Positions 1 to 6,314 of a stretch of 9,359 nt of DNA are shown here, piece by piece. The notes beneath the pieces were generated by a model. That model saw only the letters and a list, made by a program, of their open reading frames with translations, was not told where the DNA came from and ran no database searches. The translations under genes were made by a program, and so were the position numbers. Position 1 is the first letter of the stretch. Each line of letters begins with the position of its first letter. Location: assembly GCA_036732755.1 (NCBI GenBank), contig DAINBU010000169.1:1-9359 (forward strand), given 5' to 3'. The DNA is from DASRRB01 sp036732755. GTDB lineage: Bacteria > Planctomycetota > B15-G4 > SIAN01.

Positions 1-2056
1 CGGCGTCGACGCCGGCGTGGGTCGCGTCGTGATCGTCGTCCATGCCGTCGTCGACGGAGACGGCGCGAATCGGGAGCACGACGGTGAACGTCGAGCCGCG
101 ACCCTCGCCATCGCTCTCGGCCTTCACCGTCCCGCCGTGCAGCTCGACGATGTGCTTCACGATCGAGAGGCCGAGTCCCAGTCCGCCGTAGTTCCTGCGC
201 GTCCCGCCGTCGGCCTGGCGGAAACGGTCGAAGACGTACGGCAGGAAGTCCGGGGTGATGCCGCGTCCGGTGTCGGTGACGACGATGCGCGCCTGCGACC
301 CCGTGCGGTCCAGCGCGACCCGGATCGTGTCGCCCTTCGCGGAGAACTTGACCGCGTTCGAGAGCAGGTTCCACATCACCTGCTGCATCCGATCCACGTC
401 GCAGAAGACGGGCGGCGCGGCGATCGCGACCGAGGAGAAAGAGGGGTGGAGATCGGCTTCGATGCGGACGTGGCGCGCGCTCGCGGCGGGTCGCATGGTC
501 TCGATCGCGGCCTCGATCGGGATGGCGAGGTCGCACGGCCTGAGTTCCAGGCGCAGCTTGCCGGAGACGATGGAGGAGATGTCGAGGACGTCGTTGATCA
601 GCTGCGTCTGCGCGCGGCAGTTGCGTTCGATGACCTCCATCCCCTCGCGGACCTCCTCGTCGCTGCACTGCTTGCCGCGCAGGATCGTCGCCCAGCCGAG
701 GATGGCGTTGAGGGGCGTGCGGACCTCGTGGCTCAGCGTCGCGAGGAAGATGTCCTTCGCGCGGTTGGCGGCCTCGCCTTCGAGGCGCGCCGCCTGTTCG
801 TTGGCGAGCAGCGCCTCACGCTCGCGCTCGTGGATCGTGCGCGCGCTGATGTCGCGGATATTGCACTGGATGACGGGGGCGAGGTCCTCGAGATAGAGGT
901 TGGCCACCACGTCGACCGGATGGCGCCGCCCGCGGCGGTCCTCCAGCGGCAGGTTCTCGTAGCGGATCGAGTGCTTTTCGTGGAGCTCGCGCATCGCGGC
1001 CTGGCTGCTCGCCTTGTCGCGGAAGAAACCGATCTCCCACAGCTCCTTGCCGATGAAGTGTTCGCGCGGGTAATCGAGCAGTTCAACGAGGAACGGGTTG
1101 ACGTCGGTGATCCGCCGCGTGTCGACGTCGACGATCAGGACGCCGTCGTGCGCGGCCTCGAACAGCCGGCGGTAGCGCGTCTCCGACATCTGCAGCTGGC
1201 GTTCGGTCGCACGTCGTTCCGTGATGTCGTGGAAGACCAGGATCACGCCGAAGAGGGCGGCCGCGGGATCCGGCGACTGGTCGCGGATCGGGGCGGCGCT
1301 GTTGTCGATCGACCGCTCGGTGCCGTCCTTCGCGATGAGCAGGGTGTGGTTCGCCAGGCCGACCACGGAGCCGCAGCGGATGGCCTTGCTGACCGGGCTC
1401 TCGACCGCTGCGCGGGTCGCCTCGTTCACGATGTTGAAGACCTCGTCGAGAGGTCTTCCGTTCGCGTCGCTGCTGGCCCAACCGGTCAGCCGCTCCGCGG
1501 CGGGATTCATGAAGATGACGCGCGCGTCGACGTCGGTGGCGATCAGGGCATCGCCGATGCTGCGGAGCGTGGTCGCGAGCCACGCCCGATGGCGTGCGAT
1601 CTCGAGTTCCGCCCGCCGCCGCTCCGTGACGTCCTCGATCGCGACGAGGATCAGCTTCGCGTCGTCGCCCTCCGCGTGGAGCTGGCGGGCATTGAGCAGC
1701 ATCGTCCGCCGCCCGATCCCCTCGAATTCGTGTTCGACCGGGTAATCGGCCACTTCGCCGTTGGACGGCAGCAGCTCCTCGAGGATCTTGCGCAGCGCGG
1801 GGATGTCCCACTGGCCGCTGCCGAGCTCGTAGATCCGCCGTCCGATCGTCGCTTCCGCGGTGGACTTGAACGTGCCGTAGAAGGCTTCGCTCGCCGCGTG
1901 AACGCGCAGTTCGCCGTCGAGGATCAAGAGCGGCTCGCGCAGCATTCGCACGATTTCGGCGGCGTAGCCGTCGAGGCCGTTCGGACGAGCGAGAGGTGGA
2001 CGCGCCGCTCGCACCGCGCCGTCGTCTCCTGTCGCCAGTCCGAAAGCGTCGCTCAT
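1..2056 (-). CDS. Multi-PAS sensor histidine kinase, C-terminus cut by window edge
   Basis: Soluble sensor kinase expected to autophosphorylate on histidine and pass the phosphate to a response regulator. 685 residues are visible. An N-terminal PAS-like domain (about 32-145) contains YELGSGQWDIPALR and ends IEDVTERR. A second PAS (about 157-283) ends FHDITERR. A third PAS-like domain lies at about 293-405. The kinase core follows: H-box SHEVRTPLNAILGW with His443, N-box NLLSNAVKFS (563-572), G1 DTGRGI (595-600), F-box around 606-616 and G2 GGLGLGLSIV (624-633). All ATP-binding signatures are intact. No membrane segment is seen, so it is probably cytoplasmic. The ATG at 2056 is well fixed, because an in-frame TAG lies four codons upstream; the ribosome site (AGGG, 10 nt away) is weak. 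After the kinase core the frame runs through an acidic linker off the window, where a receiver domain would be usual (inference). The first PAS resembles the C-terminal PAS of CheB-CheR-kinase fusions, but no CheB or CheR domain is present here. Confidence 0.93.
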   Translation of the reverse strand, partial: MSDAFGLATGDDGAVRAARPPLARPNGLDGYAAEIVRMLREPLLILDGELRVHAASEAFYGTFKSTAEATIGRRIYELGSGQWDIPALRKILEELLPSNGEVADYPVEHEFEGIGRRTMLLNARQLHAEGDDAKLILVAIEDVTERRRAELEIARHRAWLATTLRSIGDALIATDVDARVIFMNPAAERLTGWASSDANGRPLDEVFNIVNEATRAAVESPVSKAIRCGSVVGLANHTLLIAKDGTERSIDNSAAPIRDQSPDPAAALFGVILVFHDITERRATERQLQMSETRYRRLFEAAHDGVLIVDVDTRRITDVNPFLVELLDYPREHFIGKELWEIGFFRDKASSQAAMRELHEKHSIRYENLPLEDRRGRRHPVDVVANLYLEDLAPVIQCNIRDISARTIHEREREALLANEQAARLEGEAANRAKDIFLATLSHEVRTPLNAILGWATILRGKQCSDEEVREGMEVIERNCRAQTQLINDVLDISSIVSGKLRLELRPCDLAIPIEAAIETMRPAASARHVRIEADLHPSFSSVAIAAPPVFCDVDRMQQVMWNLLSNAVKFSAKGDTIRVALDRTGSQARIVVTDTGRGITPDFLPYVFDRFRQADGGTRRNYGGLGLGLSIVKHIVELHGGTVKAESDGEGRGSTFTVVLPIRAVSVDDGMDDDHDATHAGVDA

Positions 2057-2210
2057 CGGCGGGACACCCTACTCGCATTCACTGCGGCCGGAACGGTCGG
2101 GTCGGTTCTCCGGCTGTCCACGCACGTTTGGAGCCGGGCGCGGCCTCGAAGAGAGTTTTCGGTCCCGGGGGAGTGCTGGCGGCAGGATGGCGGGCCCTCG
2201 CAGCGAGAGC

Positions 2211-2227
2211 AAGGGGACGTCTCCCTT
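2211..2227. repeat. Short palindromic element AAGGGGA/TC(T)CCCTT
   Basis: The 17-base element AAGGGGACGTCTCCCTT folds as AAGGG+GA paired with TC+CCCTT, with a two-base centre (CG) and one bulged T. It stands apart from its GC-saturated surroundings and is followed by a relatively AT-rich tract up to about 2240. It could be an operator, part of a dispersed palindromic repeat family or a chance structure. Confidence 0.4.
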
Positions 2228-2243
2228 CTACAAAGTGCACTCT

Positions 2244-2270
2244 CGCCGCCTGCGACGTCACGCGGCGGCG
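2244..2270. repeat. Strong 10-bp hairpin in the intergenic region
   Basis: CGCCGCC (2244-2250) pairs with GGCGGCG (2264-2270). After one bulged T at 2251, GCG (2252-2254) pairs with CGC (2261-2263), leaving the six-base loop ACGTCA. This gives ten G-C pairs with one bulge. No T-run follows on either strand, so it does not look like an intrinsic terminator. It lies 126 bases before the start of the SRPBCC gene and could be a leader structure, an operator or a repeat remnant. Confidence 0.45.
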
Positions 2271-2382
2271 CGCGACGGCGCATCCCACGAGCGACACCGT
2301 CACGATCGACATCGAAAGGGGGGCTGCGCGGGTGCGGCCGCTCAATTGCCTCGTGCACGTCGTCGAGGGGTGGCTGCGACCG

Positions 2383-2387
2383 GGAGG
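2383..2387 (+). promoter_or_regulatory. Shine-Dalgarno GGAGG for a TTG start
   Basis: GGAGG ends 8 nt before the TTG at 2396. This site decides the start of the SRPBCC gene. The frame stays open for more than 2 kb upstream, so frame length alone says nothing about where the protein begins. Confidence 0.7.
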
Positions 2388-2395
2388 TGCGGGTC

Positions 2396-2833
2396 TTGGC
2401 AAGCATCGCGGAGACGATCGACGCGCAGGTCCCGCTCGAGATCGCATACGGGAATTGGACGCGCGTCGACGCCTATCCGTACTTCATGCGGTACGTCGAC
2501 GGCGTGCGCCGGCTCGACGGAAGACGGCTCGAGTGGAGGGCGAAGATCGCCGGCGTTCCGGTCACATGGATCACCGAGATCACGCGACAGGATCCCGGGC
2601 GATGCATCGCATGGCGGGGCGAGTTCGGGCAGGCATCGGTGACGTTCGAGAGCCTCGGCGCTACGAAGACCCGGATGACGCTCGAGATCGACTATTCCAC
2701 GGAAGAGCGCGAGCGCGATTCGCGGTCTCGCATCGCTCCGGCTCCGGCCGCCGGCGACCTCTGGCGCTTCAAGGAGTTCGTGGAGGCGCGCGCCCCCGTG
2801 CAACTGGGCAGCGACGCGGGCTCAGCGGACTAG
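2396..2833 (+). CDS. SRPBCC / polyketide cyclase-dehydrase-like small protein
   Basis: Predicted soluble protein of 145 residues with a START/Bet v 1-like hydrophobic-cavity fold. The recognisable order is PLEIAYGNWTRVDAYPYFMR, then a strand region with RLEWRAKIAG, then EITRQDPGRCIAWR, VTFESLGATKTRMTLEIDY, and a C-terminal helix DLWRFKEFVEAR. This matches the short bacterial SRPBCC proteins often annotated as cyclase/dehydrase, where a loop followed by a ...RFKEFIEAR-type helix closes the domain. The ligand is unknown. The TTG start is chosen because GGAGG lies 8 nt upstream and the homologous part begins directly after it. The upstream continuation of the frame is antisense to the histidine kinase and is not protein-like. 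The 3' end overlaps the opposing csbD gene by 12 bp. In other bacteria such proteins often accompany stress and envelope genes, consistent with CsbD next door (inference). Confidence 0.82.
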   Translation: MASIAETIDAQVPLEIAYGNWTRVDAYPYFMRYVDGVRRLDGRRLEWRAKIAGVPVTWITEITRQDPGRCIAWRGEFGQASVTFESLGATKTRMTLEIDYSTEERERDSRSRIAPAPAAGDLWRFKEFVEARAPVQLGSDAGSAD

Positions 2834-3025
2834 TCTTTCCGCGAACTCGTCGAGCTCCTTGTCGGCGCGCTCCTTCGCGCAGCCGTAGCGCACCTGGATG
2901 GCGCCCTGCAGTGCGGTGCGCTTGCCCGCGATCGTCGTCAGCTCGTCGTCGGTGAGCTTGCCCCAGCGCTCCTTCACCTTGCCCTTGAGCATCGTCCAGT
3001 CGCCCTTGATCTGGTCCCAATTCAC
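2822..3025 (-). CDS. csbD: CsbD-family stress response protein
   Basis: Small hydrophilic protein of 67 residues, the usual length for the CsbD family. It carries the family signature from the start, MNWDQIKGDWTMLKGKVKER, then WGKLTDDELTTIAGKRTALQGAIQVRYGCAKERADKELDEF in outline (residues 21-61). CsbD proteins form a small helical fold and are induced by general stress in several bacteria; their biochemical role is not established. The start is GTG at 3025, with GGAG about 8 nt upstream and the family-typical N-terminus directly after it. The C-terminus ends inside the opposing SRPBCC gene. A strong hairpin begins about 60 bp upstream and further inverted repeats follow, so regulation through a structured leader is possible but unproven. 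Confidence 0.93.
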   Translation of the reverse strand: MNWDQIKGDWTMLKGKVKERWGKLTDDELTTIAGKRTALQGAIQVRYGCAKERADKELDEFAERLVR

Positions 3026-3084
3026 GTTGCTTCTCCGTTCGACGGAAGGATCGGATCATCGGACCCGGTTCTCTCCCAAAGGAG

Positions 3085-3119
3085 CGGGGCGGCCGGAGTG
3101 AACGAACCCGACCGCCCCG
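3085..3119 (-). repeat. Long GC hairpin upstream of csbD
   Basis: CGGGGCGG (3085-3092) pairs with CCGCCCCG (3112-3119). After one C/A mismatch, CGG (3094-3096) pairs with CCG (3108-3110) around an 11-base loop. The stem totals eleven pairs. It lies 60 bp upstream of the csbD start, without a T-run on either side. It could be a leader RNA stem, an operator or a repeat. Strand is assigned by proximity to csbD only. Confidence 0.5.
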
Positions 3120-3121
3120 AG

Positions 3122-3160
3122 CGAAGCCATACGAGCCTTCGACTACCCGATTGCTCGGGT
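3122..3160 (-). repeat. Two further adjacent stem-loops, one with a GNRA-type loop
   Basis: CGAAG (3122-3126) can pair with CTTCG (3137-3141). Three bases later ACCCGA (3145-3150) pairs perfectly with TCGGGT (3155-3160) around a four-base loop. Read on the minus strand that loop is GCAA, a stable GNRA tetraloop, which favours folding of a minus-strand (csbD-direction) transcript. The second stem is the better supported; the first is short. Confidence 0.4.
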
Positions 3161-3178
3161 CCCACATCGTTGATTCAT
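3143..3178 (-). CDS. Possible 11-residue leader peptide ORF upstream of csbD
   Basis: An ATG at 3178 opens an 11-codon frame, MNQRCGTRAIG, closed by TAG. It is preceded by a good ribosome site, GAGGA, 8 nt from the ATG. The second half of the frame covers the GNRA hairpin at 3145-3160, so translation would interfere with that fold, as in attenuator leaders. The peptide has no run of a single amino acid that would point to classic amino-acid attenuation. Chance occurrence of a short ORF with a Shine-Dalgarno is quite possible. Confidence 0.25.
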   Translation of the reverse strand: MNQRCGTRAIG

Positions 3179-3242
3179 TTCGTCGTTCCTCGCGAAGAGG
3201 CGAGTGCAAAGCATGTGCCCCCGAGGACGGAGCCGCGGTCGC

Positions 3243-4805
3243 ATGAGCGCGCATTCGCGAAGATGTAGCGTGCCGGCCGTGACGACGACGAACTCGCCCG
3301 AGCTCCGAATCGAACCGAATCCGGGAAAACGCGCGACGCTGCCGCTGCTCGGGCTCGCGCTCGTCCTGCGGCTCGCGGTCTTCCCCTTCGCGAAGAACGT
3401 CTGGGGCGACGCGGTCGCGCGCACCTGGCTCGCCTTCGACTGGGCCGCCCATCCCCACGTCCCGACCGCGTTCACCGACGGCGTGCTGCAGTACGGGCCG
3501 CTGCACATCGTCCTGGTCGGGCTCGTCGGTCTCGTCTGGCCCGAGGCGCCCGCCGGCGGCCGCCTGGTGAGCCTCGTCTTCGGGGTCGCGGCGCTCGTGC
3601 CGCTGATGGCGCTCGCGCGCCGGTTCTTCGGTGAGCGGGCGGCGGTCGTCGCGGCGCTGGTCTTCTCGTGGTGGGGGTTGCACATCCAGTGCTCGACGAC
3701 GGCGGCGAGCGAGGCGCTCTGCCTCTTCCTCGTCCTGTCGGCGCTCGAACGGATCGAGGCGGGCATCGCTTCGGGGCGGAGCGGGCCGCTCGTCGCGGCC
3801 GGCCTCGCGACCACGCTCGCGTGCGCGACCCGGTACAACCTCTGGCTCTGGGCGCCGTGCTTCGTGCTGCGCGTCGCGCTCGGGACGCGCCGGCTGCGGC
3901 CGACGCTCGTCTTCGCGGCGGTCGCCGCGTCGTTCCCGCTGCTGTGGATGGTCGGCAACGCACGCGCGACCGGCGATCCCCTCTACCCGCTGCACGACAT
4001 CGAGGCGTTCCATCGCGCGTGGTACGTGAGCGAGGCGACGTCCTGGACCGCGGCGAAGATGCAGTGGCTCACGCTCTTCTTCTGGCCGGGGCTCGCGCTG
4101 CTCTCGCTGTCGCCGCTGGCGGCGATCGCGGGGGGCGTCGGCGCGGTCGACGCCGTAAGGCGGCGCCACCCGTCGTGGTGGATCGTCGCGCTCGCCGCCG
4201 GGACGCTCGCCTACTACACGGCACGGGCGCTCTTTTTCTCGAGCTTCGTCCCGCTCGCGCGCTTCGCGGTCGACGAGCTCGCGCTCCTCTGCCTCTTCGT
4301 CGAGCCCGGAGCGATCGCGCTCGCGCGCGTCTGCCGGATCGGAGCGACGACGGGCCTGCGCGTCGTCGTCGCGAGCGCTGCGCTGTGGGTCGTCGGGCTC
4401 GGCGCGTTCACCGTCTTCACGTCGGCAAGTCTCGCCGAGTCGTTCCTGCCGATCACCCCGTGCTCGCGCAACCTGCGGCGGCTCGAACCGGTGATCGAAG
4501 AGCTGCAGCGCCTCACCGCGAGCGGACCGGGCGTCCTCGTCGTCGACTCCGACCCGACGGGCTACGACGACCTGACGCTCGCCTACGAGTCGGGCCTGCG
4601 GCGCGCGCGCGTCGCGAGCTTCCGCGCGCCGACGTACGAGGCGACGCTGGCGACGGGCCGGCCGCGCTGGATCGTCCGCTTCGACCAAGGGCCGCTGCCG
4701 GTCGAGGAGCTGCCCGCGGGCGTTCTCATGTTCCGCGGGGTGCGCTTCGCCGCCGCAGGGGAGCGGCACGGCGCGATCCGGACGTATGAAGAGGAAGGAA
4801 GGTAG
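3243..4805 (+). CDS. GT39/PMT-like integral membrane glycosyltransferase
   Basis: Predicted 520-residue polytopic inner-membrane protein of the GT-C fold (dolichyl-phosphate-mannose mannosyltransferase/ArnT-like), transferring a sugar from a lipid-linked donor on the periplasmic side. The first membrane helix (about 32-50) is followed by an external loop with GDAVAR; Asp56 sits where GT-C enzymes carry the catalytic acid. Then come YGPLHIVL (84-91), the LVFGVAALVPLMALARRFFG block (111-130) and about eight more hydrophobic segments. The conserved late feature PLARFAVDE lies at 337-345. After the last helix (about 372-395), residues 415-520 form a soluble, presumably periplasmic tail. The ATG at 3243 is chosen for a GGAG 10 nt upstream. 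GTG 3204, ATG 3213, GTG 3270 and GTG 3279 are alternatives that change only the hydrophilic N-terminus. The acceptor is unknown. An exported protein gene follows 82 bp downstream and is probably co-transcribed. Confidence 0.85.
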   Translation: MSAHSRRCSVPAVTTTNSPELRIEPNPGKRATLPLLGLALVLRLAVFPFAKNVWGDAVARTWLAFDWAAHPHVPTAFTDGVLQYGPLHIVLVGLVGLVWPEAPAGGRLVSLVFGVAALVPLMALARRFFGERAAVVAALVFSWWGLHIQCSTTAASEALCLFLVLSALERIEAGIASGRSGPLVAAGLATTLACATRYNLWLWAPCFVLRVALGTRRLRPTLVFAAVAASFPLLWMVGNARATGDPLYPLHDIEAFHRAWYVSEATSWTAAKMQWLTLFFWPGLALLSLSPLAAIAGGVGAVDAVRRRHPSWWIVALAAGTLAYYTARALFFSSFVPLARFAVDELALLCLFVEPGAIALARVCRIGATTGLRVVVASAALWVVGLGAFTVFTSASLAESFLPITPCSRNLRRLEPVIEELQRLTASGPGVLVVDSDPTGYDDLTLAYESGLRRARVASFRAPTYEATLATGRPRWIVRFDQGPLPVEELPAGVLMFRGVRFAAAGERHGAIRTYEEEGR

Positions 4806-4875
4806 GAAATCGGGGAACGGGGCGCCGCCGGCGACGTTTCTCCGCCACCCGCCGGGCCCCCTCGCCGTCGTCGTC

Positions 4876-4880
4876 AGGAG
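4876..4880 (+). promoter_or_regulatory. Shine-Dalgarno AGGAG deciding the start of the exported protein
   Basis: AGGAG lies 7 nt before the ATG at 4888, directly ahead of a signal-peptide sequence. This favours 4888 over an in-frame ATG at 4786, which would overlap the glycosyltransferase gene and add a basic, signal-free leader. Confidence 0.7.
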
Positions 4881-4887
4881 CCGCGCG

Positions 4888-6303
4888 ATGTCGTGCACTG
4901 CCACTCTCGTCCTCGCCCTGCTGTTCGCTGCGCATCCCCAGGCACCCGTGCCGTCGCCCGCGCCGACGGTCGCCGTCGAGCAGATGGCGCGCGGCTGCTT
5001 CCACCATGAGGAGCAGCGCCGCGACTGGGTCCTCGCGGGCAACGCGTTCACGTGCGACGGGCGCAAGCTCTCCCGCGACGAGATGGAGGCTCTGAGAAAG
5101 GCGGTCGCGTCGGCGCGCCGCGAGGTGCCCGACCTGTTGACCGAAGTCGGCGTGACGAAGGCGTCGTTCGAGGCGCACCGCGACGCGATCGTCGCGACGG
5201 TGATGCCCGAGTCGTTCAAGAAGGGCGGCAAGGGCAGCGCGACCGGCGGTCCGCCACTGCCTCCCGAGCTCGAGCCGCTGCTCGCGTGGGAGCGCGTCGC
5301 TCCGAGGGTCCGCACGGAGCTGCTCGGCGGCCTGTGGGGGAGCACCGAGTCGCGGCGCGTGCGCGTCACCTTCAAGCTCGATGATCAGGAGGTGGTCGCG
5401 GAGAGCGACGGGCTCGTGCCGTGGATGCTCCCGTGGACGGTGCGCGTCGGCGGCGAAACCTTCAAGAGCGAGGACCTCGCGGTGCCGCGCGCCGTTCTGA
5501 AGCTGCTCGACCCGAAGGGGCCGTGCGTCGACGGCGTCGACGGCAGCTCGTGGTGGCCCGATCGATTCTGGACGAACGGGCAGTTCTGGGAGCGCTTGGT
5601 CGGCCGCGAGCTCGACACGGCGCTCTCGGAGCAGGCGTACACCAAGCTCACCGGCTGGGAGCGCGCCTCCGCGACACTCGCGGTGCGCGAAGTCATGACC
5701 GGAAACATCAACCTGCAGCCCGAGGCGATGTTCTTCGAACTCGACGTGAAGGGTCCGGCCGCGATCGACTCGGCGCGCTGGCACGACTTCCTCGTCGACG
5801 GCAAGCCGGCGCAGTCGTGGGACGACTTCCTCGCGCTCTTCGAGGAGGCGTGCGCGTGCGCTGCGAAGCAGCGCTGGCTCATGGAGTGGCGCAAGCTCGA
5901 TCCGCGGCGGGAGATCGAGCTCGAAGCCGCCGGGAAGAGCGGCTTCTCGGAGCCGATGCTCGACGCGCTCGTGCTGCCGGCTTGGAAGGATGCCGGCTTC
6001 ACCGGCCGCCCCGAGTTCGAGCTGCTGTTGCGCGTCGATCGGAATGCCGTCGGGACGGTCTACCTCTCGCGCCAGGAGTCGGGCGCGCTGATCGACCGCG
6101 CCAACCCCGACCGGGCCCGCGCCGGAAAGCCGGCGCCCGACGCTCCTCCCGCCGCGCCCGCGGGCGCGCCGCCGGCCCACCACTGGTTCGACGACCTCGC
6201 CTTCTCCTTCCACCCGCGCAGCGACCCGCCGACCTACGCGCGCGTCGACGGCGAGGGGAAGGTCGAGGTGCGGACGATGGAGCGCGCCACGAAGCGGAAG
6301 TGA
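4888..6303 (+). CDS. Exported protein of unknown function
   Basis: Predicted 471-residue secreted or periplasmic protein that I cannot assign to a family. A short signal peptide is visible (MSCTATLVLALLFAAHPQA), followed by a proline-rich spacer to about residue 27. The mature part has a charged helical region (about 38-105) with Cys37 and Cys56 that could form a disulfide. A Gly/Pro-rich hinge (112-128) follows, then a mixed alpha/beta core (about 130-400) rich in tryptophan, including DGSSWWPDRFWTNGQFWERL (218-237) and an ACACA cysteine pair (322, 324). A Pro/Ala linker (413-430) precedes a short C-terminal segment with HHWFDDLAFSF. No catalytic signature is evident. The tryptophan-rich block could bind carbohydrate or peptide (speculation). 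It lies 82 bp downstream of the glycosyltransferase on the same strand, so shared transcription and a shared envelope role are plausible. It converges with the propeller gene, 54 bp away. The reading frame is convincing by codon bias, signal peptide and ribosome site. Confidence 0.8.
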   Translation: MSCTATLVLALLFAAHPQAPVPSPAPTVAVEQMARGCFHHEEQRRDWVLAGNAFTCDGRKLSRDEMEALRKAVASARREVPDLLTEVGVTKASFEAHRDAIVATVMPESFKKGGKGSATGGPPLPPELEPLLAWERVAPRVRTELLGGLWGSTESRRVRVTFKLDDQEVVAESDGLVPWMLPWTVRVGGETFKSEDLAVPRAVLKLLDPKGPCVDGVDGSSWWPDRFWTNGQFWERLVGRELDTALSEQAYTKLTGWERASATLAVREVMTGNINLQPEAMFFELDVKGPAAIDSARWHDFLVDGKPAQSWDDFLALFEEACACAAKQRWLMEWRKLDPRREIELEAAGKSGFSEPMLDALVLPAWKDAGFTGRPEFELLLRVDRNAVGTVYLSRQESGALIDRANPDRARAGKPAPDAPPAAPAGAPPAHHWFDDLAFSFHPRSDPPTYARVDGEGKVEVRTMERATKRK

Positions 6304-6314
6304 CGGCCGCGCAC

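Larger units (their letters stand above)
2057..2395. other. Divergent intergenic region between histidine kinase and SRPBCC gene
   Basis: This 339-bp gap separates two divergently read genes, so it should carry a promoter for each. I see no convincing -35/-10 pair on either strand, as expected where promoters are not of the classical sigma-70 type. The open frames crossing it translate to arginine-, serine- and alanine-rich strings typical of non-coding GC-rich DNA. Two inverted repeats (2211-2227 and 2244-2270) are the only clear structure and are listed separately. A strong Shine-Dalgarno for the plus-strand gene lies at 2383-2387. Confidence 0.6.

Noticed and set aside
17..2395. Very long plus-strand open frame antisense to the histidine kinase
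   Set aside because: It is the mirror of a strongly supported kinase; the translation is rich in Arg, Asp, Val and Ala with no domain pattern. Only its last 145 codons are a real gene.
2053..2406. 117-codon minus-strand frame ending in an ATGA overlap with the histidine kinase start
   Set aside because: The overlap suggests translational coupling, but the product is a Ser/Arg/Pro-rich string without protein character and runs antisense to the SRPBCC ribosome site.
3085..3119. Hairpin considered as an intrinsic terminator
   Set aside because: Neither side has a T-run, and it lies between divergent genes where no transcript needs to end.
4786..4887. Earlier in-frame ATG for the exported protein, overlapping the glycosyltransferase end
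   Set aside because: It would place about 34 charged residues before the signal peptide; the ATG at 4888 has AGGAG 7 nt upstream and begins the signal sequence.
2769..5375. 868-codon minus-strand open frame across csbD, glycosyltransferase and the exported protein
   Set aside because: Arg/Glu/Asp-rich low-complexity translation, opposite to genes with signal peptide, membrane helices or family motifs; a GC-bias artefact.
4726..6213. 495-codon minus-strand frame antisense to the exported protein
   Set aside because: Composition is that of a shadow frame, and the opposing gene has a ribosome site and signal peptide.
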